Shown: positions 1 through 7,555 of the stretch, piece after piece
Layout of the letters: every line of letters begins with the position of its first letter
How positions within the stretch are numbered: position 1 is the first letter of the stretch
DNA from: Streptomyces ruber
GTDB taxonomy: Bacteria > Actinomycetota > Actinomycetes > Streptomycetales > Streptomycetaceae
Length of the DNA: 64,000 bases
Assembly: GCF_014648075.1 (NCBI RefSeq)
Contig: NZ_BMQK01000005.1
Span: 124,001 to 188,000, forward strand
Direction of reading: 5' to 3'
Translations under genes and position numbers: made by a program
Notes under the pieces: generated by a model
The model's input: the letters and a program-made list of their open reading frames with translations, nothing else
Told to the model about the DNA's origin: nothing
Database searches by the model: none

Positions 1-122
1 GCGCCCCGGTACTGCTGGACGTCTCGGCGGCCCAGTGCCTGACGGCGGCCTCCATGCCGCAGGGCCCGCCCGTCGTCCAGGCCGCGCAGCGCACCGTCAC
101 CGTCCGACGAGCCGCCAGGTGA
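1..122 (+). CDS. C-terminal fragment of an unassigned gene of the tail/eCIS cluster
   Basis: An open frame runs in from the left edge (codons starting at base 3) and stops with TGA at 120-122, leaving about 39 residues that include the stretch CLTAASMPQGPPVVQ and end in VRRAAR. The stop lies 7 bp before the gp25-like gene, so the fragment is very likely the upstream member of the same transcript. In this position contractile-tail loci often carry a spike-tip or other small baseplate gene, but the fragment is too short and lacks a diagnostic motif, so I do not assign a function. Confidence 0.55.
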   Translation, partial: APVLLDVSAAQCLTAASMPQGPPVVQAAQRTVTVRRAAR

Positions 123-129
123 GCCACTC

Positions 130-534
130 ATGAACCCACGCACCCGTACCAGCGCCGGCACCCGCCCCCGCACCGACATCGCCTTCCCCTTCCACCCCGA
201 CCCCCGCGGCCGCACCGCCCACGCCCGCCCCGACGAGCACATCCGCGACCTGATCGAGCAACTGCTGTTCACCAGCCCCGGCGAGCGCGTCATGCGGCCG
301 GACTTCGGCTGCGGCCTCCTCGATCTCGTCTTCGCCGCAGGCAGCCCCGAGCTGCTCAGCACCGTCGAGCTCTCCGTGCAGGCGGCCCTCCAGCGGTGGC
401 TCGGCGACCTCATCGACGTGGAGGACCTCGACGTGGCCGGCGAGGACCACGTCGTCCGCGTCCGGCTCTCGTACACCGTCCGCGCCACCGGGACCCGGCG
501 CGAGGACGACTTCGAAGGGAGGGCCGCCGCATGA
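130..534 (+). CDS. gp25/gpW-like baseplate wedge protein
   Basis: 134-residue protein of the Gp25/IraD-like baseplate family. In phage T4 and in eCIS particles this protein forms part of the wedge linking the inner baseplate to the sheath. Residues 35-70 carry the hallmark: a helix (DEHIRDLIEQLLFTSPGER) followed by GERVMRPDFG and a hydrophobic helix. The length is normal for the family. The proline- and arginine-rich first 30 residues are probably disordered. The ATG follows the upstream gene by 7 bp. The stop overlaps the next start in an ATGA arrangement, which suggests translational coupling. It is a cytoplasmic assembly component by analogy. The family assignment is strong; membership in an eCIS rather than a defective prophage is inferred from the neighbours. 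Confidence 0.85.
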   Translation: MNPRTRTSAGTRPRTDIAFPFHPDPRGRTAHARPDEHIRDLIEQLLFTSPGERVMRPDFGCGLLDLVFAAGSPELLSTVELSVQAALQRWLGDLIDVEDLDVAGEDHVVRVRLSYTVRATGTRREDDFEGRAAA

Positions 535-3500
535 CCAGCCGCACCACCGCCACGTCCCGGCGCGCCAAGGTCAGAGCCGCCCGCCTCAACGGCGTGGACG
601 CCGTCGAGGTGAGCGACGACGGGCTGCTCCTCACCGTCACCTTCCTCGGCAAGGCCCCGCGCGGCCTCGGCCCGGAGAACGTGCGCATCGACGGCGGCCG
701 GCGCGTCACCGGCATCACCGCGGTCGACGTCAGCGTCGAGCGCGAGGAGGACCCGGAGCTCGACGACCGGCTGTACGTCACCCTCGACAGGGCCGGCGAC
801 ACCTCCCGCTACCTGCTCTCCCTCGTGGAGGCCGACCCGTACGGACGGCCCGGCACCGAGCCGTACCGCGGCTTCGACCAGCGCTACCACCGCGCCCACT
901 TCGGCTTCCACCCCGACCGTCCGACACCCTTCGACCACCACAGGGACGACCACGCGGAGCAGGCGCGGCCGGACTTCCCCGACACCCCCGTCATCGACTA
1001 CACGGCCCGCGACTACGACAGCGTCCGCAAGCTGCTCCTGGACCGGCTCGCCCTCACCACCCCCGACTGGGTCGAGCGCAGCCCCGCCGACCTCGGCGTG
1101 ACGCTCGTCGAACTGCTCGCGTACGCCGGCGACCGGATCGGTTACCAGCAGGACGCCGTGGCCACCGAGGCCTACCTCGACACCGCGCGCCGCCGGGTCT
1201 CCGTACGCCGGCACGTCCGCCTCGTCGACTACCCGATGCACGACGGCTGCGCGGCCCGCGCGTACGTCACCGTCGAGACCGCCGACGATCACACGCTCGC
1301 CCCGGGCACCTACCGCTTCGCCTCCGTCGACGTCCGTGACCTCAACCGGCACGACCACGAACGGCCCGGCACCGTCATCGGCGACGACGAGCTCGCGGAC
1401 CTCGACGAGCGCGGCGCGGCGGTCGAAGTGTTCGAACCGGTCGTCGCCGCCGATCCGCTGGAGCTGCGCGTCGCCCACAACGCGATCCGCCTGTGGACCT
1501 GGGGCGGCGAGGTCCGCGCGTTACCCAGGGGCGCCACCTCGGCCACCCTGCGCGACGAGTGGCGGGACCCCGAGACCTGCCGGGAGCGGCGACTCGAACT
1601 GGAGCCGGGGGACTTACTCCTCCTGGAGGAGGTCAAGGGAGCGCGCACCGGAACCCCCGGCGACGCCGACCCCGCCCACCGCCAGGCCGTCCGGCTCACC
1701 TCCGTCACCCCCGGCGTCGACCGCATCGAGGACCAGCCGGTGCTGGAGGTCACCTGGGCCGCCGAGGACGCCCTCCGCTTCCCGCTCCGCCTCACCACCC
1801 GCGGCGGACCCGACTGCCTGCCCGTCGAGGACGTCACCCTCGCCCGCGGCAACGTCGTCCTCGTCGACCACGGGCGCACCCTCCACGGTCTCCGCGAGAC
1901 CGTCACCGTGCCACCCGTACCCGCTGTCCTCGCCCCCTGCGGCCCGTCCGCCTGCGGCTGCCCGGACGGGTTCGGCGGCGGGGGACGGGCCAGCGCGCCC
2001 GCCCGGCTCATCACCTCCCTCACCGACAAGGCCGAGCGAGGCGTTCCCCTCACCGCCGACGACATCCGCGACCTCCACGACGTCGTGGGCGAGCCCGCCA
2101 CCACCCGCGCCGGCCTCGGTCTCGGCGCCGGGCAGCGGCAGCACGACCATGTCGTCCCCGGTACGGCGCCCGCCCAGGCCACAGCCCTCCGGACGCTGCT
2201 CGCCCAGTCCGCCCACCCGGGGATCAGGCCCCGCTTCCGGCCCGTCCTCGGCCACGCACCGGTCACCCAGGCCGTACCGTTCCCCGACCCGCGGACCGTC
2301 TCCGCCGGGCAGGCCGAGCGCATCGCCGCCATCCCGGGGCGGGTACGGCAGCGGCTCGTCGAGCTGTGGCGCAGCGCCCGCGACCGCGACGGGCTCGGCG
2401 GCGACGAGATCGCCGAACTCGCCGTCGTCTACGGCCTGAAGGTCCTCGACCGCACAGAACTCCGCCGCCACCCCGTGCGTGCCCTCCGCGAACTGCTGCA
2501 CCGCACCGACCACCTGCTCGCCGCCAAGCTGCGCCGCATCGAGATCCTCGCCGCGCGGGCCCGTGCGGGCACGGTCCTCGACGAGAACGTCGTCTGGGAG
2601 ATCGAGCAGAGCTGGGGTCCGGCGTACGCGGCCGGGCTGCACCCCGGCGATCCGGTGCTCCGCGGCTCCGCGACCGGCGCGCTCACCCAGGACCCGCGCC
2701 GCGCCCTGCCCGCCGTGCGCCTCCTCCGTGACACGCCTCACGACGAGGAGATCTGGGAGCCGCGCCGCGACCTCCTCGCCAGCGGCCCCCGCGACCGCCA
2801 CTTCGTGGGCGAACTGGAGGACGACGGCCGCCTCGCCCTGCGCTTCGGCGACGGCCGCAACGGTGCGAGGCCCGCTCCCGGCACCCGGCTGACCGCCCGT
2901 TACCGGCTCGGCGGGGGCACCGCGGGCAACGTCGGCGCCGAGGCCATCACCCACCTCGTCGTGCGCCTCCCCGGCGACCACAAGCATCACGACGGCCACA
3001 AGCATCACGACGACCACAAGCATCACTACGACCACAAGCATCACTACGACCGCGAGATCCCACCCGTCACCGCCGTCCGCAACCCGCTCCCCGCCACCGG
3101 CGGCACCGAACCCGAACCCGTCGAGCAGGTCCGCCGGCTCGCCCCGCTCGAAGCGCGCCGCACCCGCCTGCGCGCCGTCACCGCCGACGACTACGCCGCC
3201 CTCGCCTCCGCACTGCCCGGCGTGCAGCGGGCCGCCGCCGAGATCCGCTGGACCGGCAGCCTCCAGGAGGCGCACGTCGCGATCGACGCCCACGGCACCG
3301 GCACCCCGTCCGGCGAACTGCTCGCCACCGTCGCCCAGTCGCTGGAGGCGTACCGCCGCATCGGCCACGACCTCGTCGTCGGGCCCGCCCGGCTCGTACC
3401 GCTCGACATCGCGCTGACCGTATGCGCCCGGCCCGGCCATCGGCACGGGCAGATCCTGGCCGACCTGTACCGCGCCCTCGGCACCGGCCGGCTGCCCGGC

Positions 3501-3767
3501 GGACGGCTCGGCGCCTTCCACCCGGACGCGCTGACCTTCGGCGAACCGGTCCGGCTCAGCCGTCTGGTCGCCGTCGCCGCGGCGGTCCCGGGCGTGGACG
3601 ACGTCCGGGTGACCCGGCTGCGGCGGCTGTTCGAGCCGGACCGGGGAGAGCTGGCGGACGGCCTGCTGCGGCTGGGCCCGCTGGAGATCGCCACCTGCGA
3701 CAACGACCCCGACCGGCCGGAGAACGGCCGGCTGTCGATATCCCTGGACCTGGGAGGTGCCCGATGA
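531..3767 (+). CDS. Putative baseplate assembly protein (gpJ/Afp11-like) with His-rich insert and TTA codons
   Basis: 1078 residues from ATG 531, which overlaps the gp25 stop by 4 bp; an upstream in-frame ATG at 396 would run through gp25 and is rejected. It resembles the 'putative baseplate assembly protein' family of contractile tails. After an N-terminal beta-rich part, residues about 154-245 hold the family block (IDYTARDYDSVRKLLLDRL, then LVELLAYAGDRIGYQQDAVATEAYL in two pieces), and the C-terminal half resembles gpJ. Two oddities stand out. Residues 816-839 are four copies of a six-residue D/G-H-K-H-H-D/Y unit. Leu331 and Leu362 are encoded by TTA at 1521 and 1614, the bldA-dependent codon of Streptomyces. 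A Cys-rich stretch lies near residues 464-476. A sibling gene follows immediately with an ATGA overlap. Function is inferred from family and context. Confidence 0.82.
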   Translation: MTSRTTATSRRAKVRAARLNGVDAVEVSDDGLLLTVTFLGKAPRGLGPENVRIDGGRRVTGITAVDVSVEREEDPELDDRLYVTLDRAGDTSRYLLSLVEADPYGRPGTEPYRGFDQRYHRAHFGFHPDRPTPFDHHRDDHAEQARPDFPDTPVIDYTARDYDSVRKLLLDRLALTTPDWVERSPADLGVTLVELLAYAGDRIGYQQDAVATEAYLDTARRRVSVRRHVRLVDYPMHDGCAARAYVTVETADDHTLAPGTYRFASVDVRDLNRHDHERPGTVIGDDELADLDERGAAVEVFEPVVAADPLELRVAHNAIRLWTWGGEVRALPRGATSATLRDEWRDPETCRERRLELEPGDLLLLEEVKGARTGTPGDADPAHRQAVRLTSVTPGVDRIEDQPVLEVTWAAEDALRFPLRLTTRGGPDCLPVEDVTLARGNVVLVDHGRTLHGLRETVTVPPVPAVLAPCGPSACGCPDGFGGGGRASAPARLITSLTDKAERGVPLTADDIRDLHDVVGEPATTRAGLGLGAGQRQHDHVVPGTAPAQATALRTLLAQSAHPGIRPRFRPVLGHAPVTQAVPFPDPRTVSAGQAERIAAIPGRVRQRLVELWRSARDRDGLGGDEIAELAVVYGLKVLDRTELRRHPVRALRELLHRTDHLLAAKLRRIEILAARARAGTVLDENVVWEIEQSWGPAYAAGLHPGDPVLRGSATGALTQDPRRALPAVRLLRDTPHDEEIWEPRRDLLASGPRDRHFVGELEDDGRLALRFGDGRNGARPAPGTRLTARYRLGGGTAGNVGAEAITHLVVRLPGDHKHHDGHKHHDDHKHHYDHKHHYDREIPPVTAVRNPLPATGGTEPEPVEQVRRLAPLEARRTRLRAVTADDYAALASALPGVQRAAAEIRWTGSLQEAHVAIDAHGTGTPSGELLATVAQSLEAYRRIGHDLVVGPARLVPLDIALTVCARPGHRHGQILADLYRALGTGRLPGGRLGAFHPDALTFGEPVRLSRLVAVAAAVPGVDDVRVTRLRRLFEPDRGELADGLLRLGPLEIATCDNDPDRPENGRLSISLDLGGAR
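2976..3047 (+). repeat. Four tandem 18-bp units encoding a His-rich insert
   Basis: Four consecutive 18-bp units, each with the core GACCACAAGCATCAC or a one-codon variant, encode DHKHHD, GHKHHD, DHKHHY and DHKHHY within the baseplate gene. The units use the codon CAT, uncommon in the neighbouring sequence, which points to recent tandem expansion. His-rich runs often bind Zn or Ni; that role is inference here. Confidence 0.9.
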
Positions 3768-6700
3768 CCGCGACCGGCGGCTTCCACGACGATGACGGCG
3801 GCGGGTGCGGGTGCGGCGGCGCCTGCGGGCGCGCCGGCCACGACGAGCGCCTCGCCCCCGCCCCGCCGCACAACCCTCCGGGCCGCACCGCCCTGGACCA
3901 CCGCGTCGGCGAGTACGGCTCCTTCCTCGCCGCCCTCCTGGACCGGCTCGCCTCCCCCGCGTACCCCGCGCTCGACGGACTCACGGTCCGTACCCCCGAC
4001 GACCCGGCGATCGGCCTGCTCGACGCCGCCGCCGTCCTCGGTGACCTGCTGACCTTCCACTCCGAGCGGATCGCCGACGAGGCGTACCTGCGGACCGCCG
4101 ACGAGCACCGCTCGCTGGTCCTGCTCGGCCGGCTCGTCGGCCACCGTCCGCGCCCCGGCGTGGCCGCGTCCACCCACCTCGCGTACACCCTCGAACGAGA
4201 CCCGCGCGCCGGGGCCGTCCCCGTGCTGATCCCGCGCGGGGCGCGCAGCCACAGCGTGCCCGCCTCCGCCGACGAGGAGACCCTGACCTTCGAGACCGGC
4301 CGCGACCTCACGGCCCGCTGGGACTTGAACGAGCTGAAGGTACGGCGCCGCCGCCCCTCCCTCATCACCCCGGAGGACCTGGAGCGCCGCTCCGCCCTCT
4401 TCGTCGAGGGCACCGCCACCTCCCTCCGCACCGGGGACCAGCTCCTCCTCGTGTTCGGGGAACGCGCGGGCGGCGAGCGGAAACTGCTGCCCGTCCGATC
4501 CGTCCACGTCGACCGCGACGACGCGGTCACCGTCGTCTCCCTGCCTCCCTCGGCCCCGCCGACGCTGGGCGAACTCGTCGAGGAGGTACGGCGCTGGACC
4601 GCCGCCCCCACGGCCCCGGGCGAGCCCGGCGAGGAACCGCCCACCCCCGACGTCCCCAACCCGCGTCCGGTCAGCCGGCTGATCGGGGACTTCGACGACC
4701 AGGTGCTCGCCCCGCTGCGGGCGGACCTGGAGGAGGTGACGACGCCCGAACGGCTCGCCGCCCGCCTGGCGGAGCCCGTGGCCCGCCTCGGCGAGGCGCA
4801 GGTGCTGGCCGCGCCGTACGAGGACGTGGCGGCGTGGTTCGCGCGGCTGGAGGCCGTACTCGCGGAACTCGCCGACCGCGCACTGGACCTGGCACCCGCG
4901 CAGCCCGTACAGCCCGACCCGGTGACCGCACACACCGCTGTGCCATCCGACCCCCGCACCACCGCCCTCCGCACCCTCACCACCCTCGTCCCGGCCCTGC
5001 GCACCCCCGTCCCCACGGTCACCTCCCGCCCGGGGGGCCCGGACCCCGCCCGCCTCCTCCCCGCCCTGAACCCCGCCCTCGGCGGCCTCCACCAGGCCTG
5101 GCGCACGACCGTCGTAGCCCCCGGCACCCCCGACACCCCCGACACCCCCCAACTCCTGCGCGAACTGCTCGCGATGCGCGTCACCGCGGCCCCCTTCGGC
5201 GCCACGGCCCCCCTCAAGCCGGTCCAGGACGAGCGCGGCCGGGTCGTCCGCACCGCGGGCTGGCCGCTCGCGGGCGCCTCCCTGGTCAGCATGCGCGTCG
5301 TGTACGACACGGCGGGCAAGGTCCCGGTGCGGGCGGAGTTCCAGTACGTCGAGGGCAGCGGCTCCGACCAGCGGTCCGAGAACCTGCCCGTCGCCCAGCC
5401 GGTGACCTTTCCGCTCGGCGCGGGCGAGGTGCGGCTGACCTCGCGCGAGCAGGAGCCGGACGCCGTCGTCAGGGCCGAGCTGACCGAGGGCCTGCCCGCG
5501 CGCACCCTCACCGTCTCGCACCCCGGCGACGACGGCCGGGTCCGCGTGACCGTCGGCACCGGCGGCGACAGCGGCGACGGCGGCACCGACGGCACCGAGG
5601 AGCGCACCCTGCGCCCCGGCGCCCCCGCCGAACAGTTCACGCACGGGGCGTACGAGATCAGCCTCCGCTACACCGTCGGCAGCACCGAACCGAACGTCGA
5701 GGCCGTCGTCGCGAGCAGACCGGAACCCGCGGCCCGCCGCGTGCTCCGGCTCGACACCGTGCACAGCGGCATCACCGTCGGCAGCTGGGTCGCGATCCGG
5801 CGCCCCGCCAAGGGCGCGGAGAACGGCGTACCCGGCGACCCCGCGCTCGCCTTCGTCACCACCCGCGTCGTCGCCGCGCGCACCGCCGCGTACGCCCAGT
5901 ACGGCATCACCGGCCGCGGCACCGAACTCACCCTCGCCGACCCCTGGCTGGACGAGTCCGACGTGCTCCTCTCGCACATCCGCGACACCACCGTGCACGC
6001 GGCGGGCGAACCGCTGCGCCCGGCGGACGAACCGCTCGGCGAGGACGTGCACGGCAACGAGATCGAACTCGCCGAGCTGTACGAGGGACTCGAACCCGGC
6101 CGCACCCTCGTCGTCACCGGCGAGCGCAGCGACCTCCCCGGCACGGCGGGCGTCACGGCCACCGAGGTAGTGACGGTCGCCGCCGCCGACCCCGTGGTCG
6201 ATCCCGGGCTCCCCGGCGACCACGTCCACACCGTGCTCACCCTCACCGCCGGCCTCGCCCACCGCTACCGCCGCGACACCGTCCGCGTCCTCGGCAACGT
6301 CGTCGAGGCCACCCACGGGGAGTCCCGCGAGGAGGCCGTCGGCAGCGGCGACTCCGGGCGGACGAACCAGACGTTCGCGCTCTGGCAGTCCCCGCTCACC
6401 TGGCTCGCGGACCCGGGCCCCCTCGGCGCAGCGCCCGTGCTGGAGATCCGCGTCGACGGCGTCCTCTGGCACGAGGCGGACAGCCTCGCCGGGCGCGGGC
6501 CCCGCGAGCGCGTCTACGTCACCGGCACCACCGCGGACGGCCGTACGACGGTGACGTTCGGGGACGGCGTGCACGGCGCCCGGCTGCCCACCGGCCACGA
6601 CAACGTCCGGGCCCGCTACCGCTTCGGCACCGGCGGGGCCGCGAACGTGCCGGCCGACCGCATCACCCAGCCCCTCACCCGGCCGCTCGGTGTCACGGCG

Positions 6701-7555
6701 GTCACCAACCCCCGTCCGGCCACGGGCGGCGCCGACGCGGACGGGCCCGCCCTGACCCGCCGTACCGTCCCGCTCGCCGTGTCCGCCCTCGACCGTCTCG
6801 TCTCCCCGGCCGACTACGAGGACTTCGCCCGCTCCCGCGCCGGCATCGGCCGGGCCGCCGCACGCGAACTCTTCGACGGACGGCGGCGCGTGCTGCACGT
6901 GACGGTCGCGGGCGCGGACGACGCGCCGCTCGCGGACGACTCCGAGCCGCTCCGCGCCCTGCGCGCCGCCCTCACCGAGTACGGCGACCCGGGCCTGCCC
7001 GTCCGCGTGGACGTTCGCGAACTGGTCCTGCTGCTCGTCGCCGCGAAGGTCGGCACGGCCCCCGGCCACGCCTGGGAGACCGTCGAGCCACGCCTGCGCC
7101 GGGCACTGCTGGCCCGGCTCGGCTTCGCGGGCCGCGAACTGGGACAGCCGGCCCGCCTCTCCGAGGTCCTCGCCACGGCCCACACCGTGCCCGGCGTCGA
7201 CCACGTGGACGTCGACGTCTTCACCGGCATCCCCGCGTCCGCCACGCCCGAGGAGCTCACCGAACTGCTCACCCGGCCCGGCCCGCCGAGGCCGGCCGTC
7301 CCGGCGCGCCCGGCGGCGTACGACGAACGGACCCACACCGTCCGCGCGGCGGACGGCGAGACCCTGTCGTCGGTCAGCGCCCGGTACGGCGTCCCGCTCG
7401 ACGGACTCCTGCGCCTCAACCCCGACATCACCGACACCCGGCGCCTGGCCCGGGGCCGGTCGGTGGTCGTCTTCCGCGGCATCCGCCCGGCCCGGCTCGC
7501 GCTGCTGTCACCGGCCGTCGCGGACACCCTCATCCTCACGGAGGTCAAGCGATGA
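3764..7555 (+). CDS. Second large baseplate assembly protein, with C-terminal LysM-like domain
   Basis: 1263 residues from ATG 3764, preceded by GGGAGGTG and overlapping the previous stop by 4 bp. Residues about 40-145 (VGEYGSFLAALLDRLASPAY, later LTFHSERIADEAYLRTADEH) match the baseplate assembly family of the upstream gene, so the two are probably distant paralogues with different places in the baseplate. Residues 15-26 form a Gly/Cys cluster (GGGCGCGGACG), a possible metal site. Around residues 1190-1238 there is a LysM-like module (HTVRAADGETLSSVSARYGV, then LLRLNPDI), the peptidoglycan-binding fold also found in tail assembly proteins. The large middle region (about 250-800) is beta-rich without an obvious motif. 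The gene overlaps the next one by 4 bp. The role in baseplate assembly is inferred from family and synteny. Confidence 0.8.
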   Translation: MTATGGFHDDDGGGCGCGGACGRAGHDERLAPAPPHNPPGRTALDHRVGEYGSFLAALLDRLASPAYPALDGLTVRTPDDPAIGLLDAAAVLGDLLTFHSERIADEAYLRTADEHRSLVLLGRLVGHRPRPGVAASTHLAYTLERDPRAGAVPVLIPRGARSHSVPASADEETLTFETGRDLTARWDLNELKVRRRRPSLITPEDLERRSALFVEGTATSLRTGDQLLLVFGERAGGERKLLPVRSVHVDRDDAVTVVSLPPSAPPTLGELVEEVRRWTAAPTAPGEPGEEPPTPDVPNPRPVSRLIGDFDDQVLAPLRADLEEVTTPERLAARLAEPVARLGEAQVLAAPYEDVAAWFARLEAVLAELADRALDLAPAQPVQPDPVTAHTAVPSDPRTTALRTLTTLVPALRTPVPTVTSRPGGPDPARLLPALNPALGGLHQAWRTTVVAPGTPDTPDTPQLLRELLAMRVTAAPFGATAPLKPVQDERGRVVRTAGWPLAGASLVSMRVVYDTAGKVPVRAEFQYVEGSGSDQRSENLPVAQPVTFPLGAGEVRLTSREQEPDAVVRAELTEGLPARTLTVSHPGDDGRVRVTVGTGGDSGDGGTDGTEERTLRPGAPAEQFTHGAYEISLRYTVGSTEPNVEAVVASRPEPAARRVLRLDTVHSGITVGSWVAIRRPAKGAENGVPGDPALAFVTTRVVAARTAAYAQYGITGRGTELTLADPWLDESDVLLSHIRDTTVHAAGEPLRPADEPLGEDVHGNEIELAELYEGLEPGRTLVVTGERSDLPGTAGVTATEVVTVAAADPVVDPGLPGDHVHTVLTLTAGLAHRYRRDTVRVLGNVVEATHGESREEAVGSGDSGRTNQTFALWQSPLTWLADPGPLGAAPVLEIRVDGVLWHEADSLAGRGPRERVYVTGTTADGRTTVTFGDGVHGARLPTGHDNVRARYRFGTGGAANVPADRITQPLTRPLGVTAVTNPRPATGGADADGPALTRRTVPLAVSALDRLVSPADYEDFARSRAGIGRAAARELFDGRRRVLHVTVAGADDAPLADDSEPLRALRAALTEYGDPGLPVRVDVRELVLLLVAAKVGTAPGHAWETVEPRLRRALLARLGFAGRELGQPARLSEVLATAHTVPGVDHVDVDVFTGIPASATPEELTELLTRPGPPRPAVPARPAAYDERTHTVRAADGETLSSVSARYGVPLDGLLRLNPDITDTRRLARGRSVVVFRGIRPARLALLSPAVADTLILTEVKR

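Noticed and set aside
3191..7336. A 1381-codon open frame on the minus strand across both baseplate genes
   Set aside because: It mirrors the codon bias of the real genes on the + strand; very long spurious antisense frames are normal in GC-rich DNA. No start site or family match is seen.
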